Origin: Arthrobacter sp. NIO-1057
GTDB taxonomy: Bacteria > Actinomycetota > Actinomycetes > Actinomycetales > Micrococcaceae
Assembly (NCBI RefSeq): GCF_900094805.1
Contig: NZ_FMAT01000001.1
Span: forward strand, 372,001 to 436,000
Direction of reading: 5' to 3'
DNA: 64,000 nucleotides
In this document: piece by piece, positions 60,117 to 64,000 of the stretch
How positions within the stretch are numbered: the first letter of the stretch is position 1
Layout: each line of letters opens with the position of its first letter
The notes under the pieces: generated by a model
Told to the model about the DNA's origin: nothing
The model's input: the letters and a program-made list of their open reading frames with translations, nothing else
Database searches by the model: none
Program-made: the position numbers and the translations under genes

Positions 60117-60791
60117 CTAGTGAAGGCGTGGTTTCGAGGGTTCCTGTCGCGCGTTCTCCTCTGCAGCTCTACGAGCCAATTCTTCTGCGCCGAGAATCTC
60201 ATTGAAGATGTCGCCATTGGGTTCCAGGGCTCTGCCGGCCGCTAGATCAGGAAGCATTACCGGTGTGAAACCGATTCTTTGGATCAAGGATGCCACCACT
60301 TCTGCGTCATCGTGATGGTTCGTGGCGAAAGCCAGTGCGCGTTGGGAGGCGGACTTTGATGCTTTGTCGGCATCCAAATCCCAATGACTGATGTGATTCA
60401 GTGCCTTGGCCACGCGAGATCCACTGAAGTGTTTTGCAATGGCCTCAGAGCTGGAAAGTCCCTTTTCCAGCGCATTTTCGAGCCAGTTCGGCAGTGGTTC
60501 GTCTTCCCACCGGTTAGTTGCATCGATCAGTAGAACGTCAGCTAGGGAATCACTGTCGACTTCGTCTAGCTCTTCTTGGGGCACCATGAGGACCGCCAGG
60601 TCGACGTCCCTGGCGATCTCTGTCGCCTCAACTGCGATGGCTTGCGGCGCGTATTGAGCCAGATGGTATTTCATGTGACGGGCGGGTCTAGACCCAGCAA
60701 TATTTACTTCAATACCGGCGGACGCCGCTGCCCTTGCCAGGGCGGTCCCTGCACGACCTGCCCCGAGTATGCCAATTTTGCCGATGTTCAT
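60117..60791 (-). CDS. NADP oxidoreductase, coenzyme F420-dependent fold
   Basis: 224 residues with an N-terminal Rossmann motif (IGILGAGRAGTALARAA), SRPARH as the expected NADP 2'-phosphate clamp, VLMVPQEEL, and SGSRVAKALNHI in the middle, as in the PF03807-type F420:NADP reductase fold. Many actinobacterial members with this fold do not use F420. Substrate unknown. The C-terminal tail is rich in alanine, glutamate and arginine. Appears to be a single-gene unit. Confidence 0.75.
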   Translation of the reverse strand: MNIGKIGILGAGRAGTALARAAASAGIEVNIAGSRPARHMKYHLAQYAPQAIAVEATEIARDVDLAVLMVPQEELDEVDSDSLADVLLIDATNRWEDEPLPNWLENALEKGLSSSEAIAKHFSGSRVAKALNHISHWDLDADKASKSASQRALAFATNHHDDAEVVASLIQRIGFTPVMLPDLAAGRALEPNGDIFNEILGAEELARRAAEENARQEPSKPRLH

Positions 60792-60869
60792 GAAACCAGC
60801 GTAAACGCCAAAGCCGCCACCTCTTGCGAATAATGCACATGAGGTAGCGGCTCTGAGTTCACTTCAGTA

Positions 60870-62153
60870 TTAACCAGCCCACAACGGGGATAGTGACTTA
60901 TACAGCTGCTGCACACCGAGAATGATAAACAAGACTGCGGTAATCGCTAGCGCCGTGTTCGTGTGCCAACGGTTGGCCCATTGCTTCGGGATCCGTTTGC
61001 CATTGAGCAAGCCGAGCAATGTGACCGCAAGGAATGGCATAAACAGTGCGCCGAGCACCCCATAGGCCAGAATCAGAGCGATGGGCTTGTCCAGAAGGAA
61101 CAGCACCATGGGTGGGAAAGTCAGCCAAAGAACGTAGAACTTGAAGTACTTACCGCCGGTCATAGTGTCCGGGTGATTGGCTGGACGCTTGCGCATGTGG
61201 CCCCAGAAATCAGCGAACATCAGAGATACGCCATTCCATACACCGATGATCGATGAGAATGAAGCGGCCCAGAAACCTACGAGGAATCCGTTACCTACCA
61301 CGGCACCGTATTTCTCTTTCAAAACTTCCGAGAGGTCCAAAAGACCTTCATCACTACCCGAAATGGCGACACCAGCTGAACGGACAACTTCGGCGCCCAC
61401 GATCAACATCGCAATAACAAACACACCGGTCATGACGTACGCCATCGAGTTGTCGATACGCATAACGCGCATCCACCTAGGGGAGTACCAGCCCTTCTCG
61501 CGTAGCCAGTAACCGTACGCTGCCAAGGTGATGGTGCCACCCACGCCGCCAGCCAGGGCCAGGGTGTAGACGACGCCGCCCGATGGAATCATGGGGATCA
61601 AGCCCTTGAACATTTCCGGAATGTTGGGAACGGCGATGAAGGCGAGTCCAACCACGGTCACAAACATGATGCCAACCAGTACCGCTGTAATCTTCTCGAA
61701 GACCTGGTAGCGCCCGAACCACACCATCACAAATCCCAAGAGTCCCATAAGCACTGCCCAGATTTTCAGGTCAACAGCGGGGACTAATGCTGCCAGCGGA
61801 AGGGCAGCCGAGCTCATCGCAGTAGCTCCGTAAACGAAGCCCCAGATGATGATGTACGGGCCAAAGTACCAGGTGGTCCACTTGCCCAGCGATTTCCAGC
61901 CTTCGAAGATGGTTTTGCCGGTGGCCAGAGTGTAACGCCCGGCGCCTTCGACAAGGACGATCTTCAAAATGACGCCCAAGATCACGGCCCAAAGTAGGGC
62001 GTATCCATATTGGCTACCAGCTACGAGGGTAGCCACCATGTCGGCGGCGCCAACGCCGGTGGCCGCCACAACCAAGCCTGGTCCAATAATTTTCCAGCGT
62101 GGTGGGCCAGCGGCCTCAAGGCTCGCATCTGTCGTATGCGTGCTTTCACTCAT
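60870..62153 (-). CDS. NRAMP-related transporter without the DPGN motif
   Basis: About 427 residues with eleven hydrophobic segments in the NRAMP (SLC11) order. In canonical manganese/iron members TM1 carries DPGN and TM6 M-P-H. Here TM1 reads ATGVGAADMVATLVAGSQYG and TM6 GGVGGTITLAAYGYW, so the metal-binding residues are replaced. The protein belongs to the noncanonical NRAMP-related branch, some of which carry magnesium or an unknown substrate. Start ATG 62153 follows AAAGGAAAA; the frame is open from 62219. Confidence 0.8.
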   Translation of the reverse strand: MSESTHTTDASLEAAGPPRWKIIGPGLVVAATGVGAADMVATLVAGSQYGYALLWAVILGVILKIVLVEGAGRYTLATGKTIFEGWKSLGKWTTWYFGPYIIIWGFVYGATAMSSAALPLAALVPAVDLKIWAVLMGLLGFVMVWFGRYQVFEKITAVLVGIMFVTVVGLAFIAVPNIPEMFKGLIPMIPSGGVVYTLALAGGVGGTITLAAYGYWLREKGWYSPRWMRVMRIDNSMAYVMTGVFVIAMLIVGAEVVRSAGVAISGSDEGLLDLSEVLKEKYGAVVGNGFLVGFWAASFSSIIGVWNGVSLMFADFWGHMRKRPANHPDTMTGGKYFKFYVLWLTFPPMVLFLLDKPIALILAYGVLGALFMPFLAVTLLGLLNGKRIPKQWANRWHTNTALAITAVLFIILGVQQLYKSLSPLWAG

Positions 62154-62391
62154 TAAGTTTTCCTTTGTCACAGTGCGGTGAGCTTGAGTCGCATCGTCGG
62201 TGATGTAGACCACAAGCATGTGAGATCGTCTTCAATAGTGGTAGTGATTTAGATTACTTGCAAACCAAAGGGGAACTACTAACACTTTCTTAGGACAAGG
62301 GGCCGTAACCACAAAGTGACACGAGGAAAATTGTTAGGATGGCACTGTAATCACGGGCTTCACGCCCAACCAGAACACCAAGGACGGTGCC

Positions 62392-63060
62392 GTGCAACTT
62401 TTGATCGTCGAGGACGACCAGGCAGTGGCGGGGGCTCTAATTGACGCGGTGAGTGCTGTGGGTCATGAGGCAACGCACGCTAGTCGGGGATCCGATGCAC
62501 TTCTTCGCCACCATGCTGCCGAGCTGATCCTCTTGGATCTTGGCCTACCTGATATGGATGGACTGGAAGTTCTTCGAAAGCTGCGGCAAGTCAGTGACGT
62601 TCCGGTGGTCATTCTCAGCGCTAGAGATGACGAAAGAAGTGTTGTGCGTGGATTGCGCCAAGGGGCGGACGACTATCTGGTGAAACCGATCGGTCTGACA
62701 GTCTTGTTGGCCAAGATCGAAGCAGTTACCAGGCGGGCCCATATGGGGAGCGCCACGGACAAGAATCAAATTAGCGCCGGCTGCCTGTCTATCAATCTGG
62801 ATAAGCGCGAAGCCGTGTTAGACGGTCGACCGTTGGCGCTCACCGCTAAAGAATTTGAATTATTGTCATTGCTCGCGCGACACGCAGGATCAGTGGTGAC
62901 CCGTGAACAAATACTCGACCAACTGTGGGGAGATGCTTTCCTCGCGGTGTCGCGTTCCTTGGATGTACATCTGACCGGACTTCGCTCGAAACTCGCAAGC
63001 CCCGGAATGATCGTTAACGTTCGTGGTGTTGGATATCGACTTGAAGCGCCATCTTCGTGA
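62392..63060 (+). CDS. OmpR/PhoB-type response regulator
   Basis: 222 residues. The receiver domain has the acidic pair (IVEDD), phospho-acceptor Asp49 in LILLDLGLPDMDG, the Ser in ILSARDDE and Lys in YLVKPIG. The C-terminal winged-helix domain (LTAKEFELLSLLARHAGSVV, then VDVHLTGLRSKLA and VRGVGYRLEA) is of the OmpR class. GTG 62392 is the start. The kinase gene overlaps its stop by four bases (GTGA), so the two are co-translated. Confidence 0.93.
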   Translation: MQLLIVEDDQAVAGALIDAVSAVGHEATHASRGSDALLRHHAAELILLDLGLPDMDGLEVLRKLRQVSDVPVVILSARDDERSVVRGLRQGADDYLVKPIGLTVLLAKIEAVTRRAHMGSATDKNQISAGCLSINLDKREAVLDGRPLALTAKEFELLSLLARHAGSVVTREQILDQLWGDAFLAVSRSLDVHLTGLRSKLASPGMIVNVRGVGYRLEAPSS

Positions 63061-64000
63061 GAATCAGAGTCTTAGCGGTTCTTGGCTCACTGCTACTGGT
63101 GATCGTGGTGCTTGTCAGTTCCGTGCTGATGCAAAGCGTCAGCAGCGATGCCACATCCGACGTTCAAGTAAACCGCCTTTCCTCACTGAACAGGTTTGTC
63201 CAAGTTGCTTCCCACGTCTCCGGTAAGGACGACCTGGAAATGCTGCAGCTCGAAATGGACACGTATTCTCAGCTCTATAATGAGGGACTTTTGATCGTTG
63301 TTGATGATCGACGACTCGTCTCAGGAGATATTCGAGCAGACGATGCGGCGGTCAAAGCAATAGTTGGAGCCGCCGCGCTGAACCTAGATCGCACGGAAAT
63401 CCCGCAGGTCGGTCCATTTAGTGACACAGCGGCGTTGATATCCCGTCCGTTTGGCAACTCAGCTCAAGTGCTTGGATCAGTGACCATGCAAGTGAATCTG
63501 GAACCAGCGAGGATTCGGGTGCTACAAGCCTCGGCATTCATCATTCTGTTGACGCTGGGCATTGGATTCATTTTCCTGCTGCTGGCTGACCGACTGACGA
63601 CGTGGGTACTTCGACCGCTACACCGACTGGATGACTCCGTTCAATTGCTTACTCAAACGCATCAGCCCATACCGCTTGTAGAGCAAGGACCACCAGAGCT
63701 GCGAGCTTTGTCCCGATCCGTCAGCTCCATGGCCCAAACTATGGCTACCAGCCTTCAACAGCAACAAGAGCTTATTGCCGAAACTTCCCACCAACTCCGC
63801 AACCCAGTGGCAGCCCTGAGATTACGCGTGGATCTGCTGAAAATGCGTCTGACCGACGGGCCGAGCCTCGCAGGATTGCATACAGTCGAAAATGAACTAG
63901 CTCGCTTGGAAATGCTATTAGACGGTGTGCTGCGTTTAGCCAGTGCGGAACATCGATTGACTGAACAGAAATCCGACAAGACCGACACCGATGTGGCGCG
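63057..64000 (+). CDS. Sensor histidine kinase (partial, runs off the window)
   Basis: At least 314 residues. TM1 is at the N-terminus (VLAVLGSLLLVIVVLVSSVL) and an extracytoplasmic sensor region of about 125 residues follows. TM2 (AFIILLTLGIGFIFLLLADR) leads into a HAMP linker (RLTTWVLRPLHRLDDSVQLL) and the H-box AETSHQLRNPVAALRLRVD with the phospho-acceptor His. The ATP-binding domain lies beyond 64000. Start GTG 63057 overlaps the response-regulator stop. The signal is unknown. Confidence 0.9.
   Translation, partial: MRIRVLAVLGSLLLVIVVLVSSVLMQSVSSDATSDVQVNRLSSLNRFVQVASHVSGKDDLEMLQLEMDTYSQLYNEGLLIVVDDRRLVSGDIRADDAAVKAIVGAAALNLDRTEIPQVGPFSDTAALISRPFGNSAQVLGSVTMQVNLEPARIRVLQASAFIILLTLGIGFIFLLLADRLTTWVLRPLHRLDDSVQLLTQTHQPIPLVEQGPPELRALSRSVSSMAQTMATSLQQQQELIAETSHQLRNPVAALRLRVDLLKMRLTDGPSLAGLHTVENELARLEMLLDGVLRLASAEHRLTEQKSDKTDTDVA

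Overview
The window looks like a chromosomal segment of a moderately high-GC actinobacterium of the order Micrococcales, most likely a Micrococcaceae member (Arthrobacter or Glutamicibacter type). This is inferred from gene content: an MshA-type mycothiol glycosyltransferase, a GapB-type long GAPDH, MptB-like mannosyltransferases, DUF3099, DUF2637 and DUF2079 proteins, oligoribonuclease beside tRNA-His, and a fabG4/fadA2/maoC-type lipid cluster. There was no database search, so genus is a guess.

Left part (1-26.6 kb), core genome: gapB-like GAPDH; an AlkZ-like winged-helix protein convergent with peptide deformylase plus an acyl-CoA dehydrogenase; orn flanked by two inverted tRNA-His genes; a three-gene cell-envelope mannosyltransferase operon; DUF2079, VanZ-RDD and DUF2637 membrane proteins; a RelA/SpoT-domain (p)ppGpp synthetase; an ABC-F ATPase; a small lipoprotein; SURF1 with two small partners; a FabG/SDR pair; a VanW protein; serB; an ABC ATPase and a TSUP permease.

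Middle (26.6-41.0 kb), the accessory island: the SpoU/TrmH-type RNA methyltransferase gene is split at the codons of its first SPOUT knot motif (DHTNV). The displaced native 3' end lies 13.5 kb away at 40.5-41.0 kb, next to rpmE2. Between them are two further good copies and one decayed copy of the trmH 3' end, and a short repeat (GTCAGGTGTTCC) marks four junctions. The first incoming copy restores an open, chimeric trmH. The sequence is most simply read as three stacked modules. Module A holds an ApeA/HEPN-like protein and an HNH nuclease. Module B holds a zinc-ribbon HEPN protein, a 5'-truncated second HEPN-like gene and a small resolvase-like protein. Module C holds a PD-(D/E)XK protein with an unknown partner, a DUF6615-like nuclease and a second, frameshifted resolvase-like gene. 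Both resolvase-like proteins lack the serine nucleophile and the usual catalytic arginines, and both start downstream of the same motif (GGTTTWTTGAACAC). No other recombinase is visible. The predicted nucleases and RNases suggest an anti-phage defence island. Its site, its carried gene ends and its apparently catalytically dead resolvases are the most novel content here.

Right part (41.0-64 kb), core again: rpmE2, a lipoate-protein ligase with its accessory domain at the N-terminus, and pepN. Then comes a deletion scar where a FadR-type regulator and a nanE gene, both missing their 5' halves, meet head to head. It is followed by a MocR regulator divergent from an EamA exporter, a DapA-family aldolase and a VOC protein. 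A lipid cluster follows (acyl-CoA oxidase, TetR regulator, thiolase, high-molecular-weight FabG, MaoC hydratase). The end holds a small secreted protein, mshA, proline iminopeptidase, tRNA-Leu(GAG), an F420-type NADP oxidoreductase fold protein, an NRAMP-related transporter lacking the DPGN motif, and a two-component system whose kinase runs off the window.
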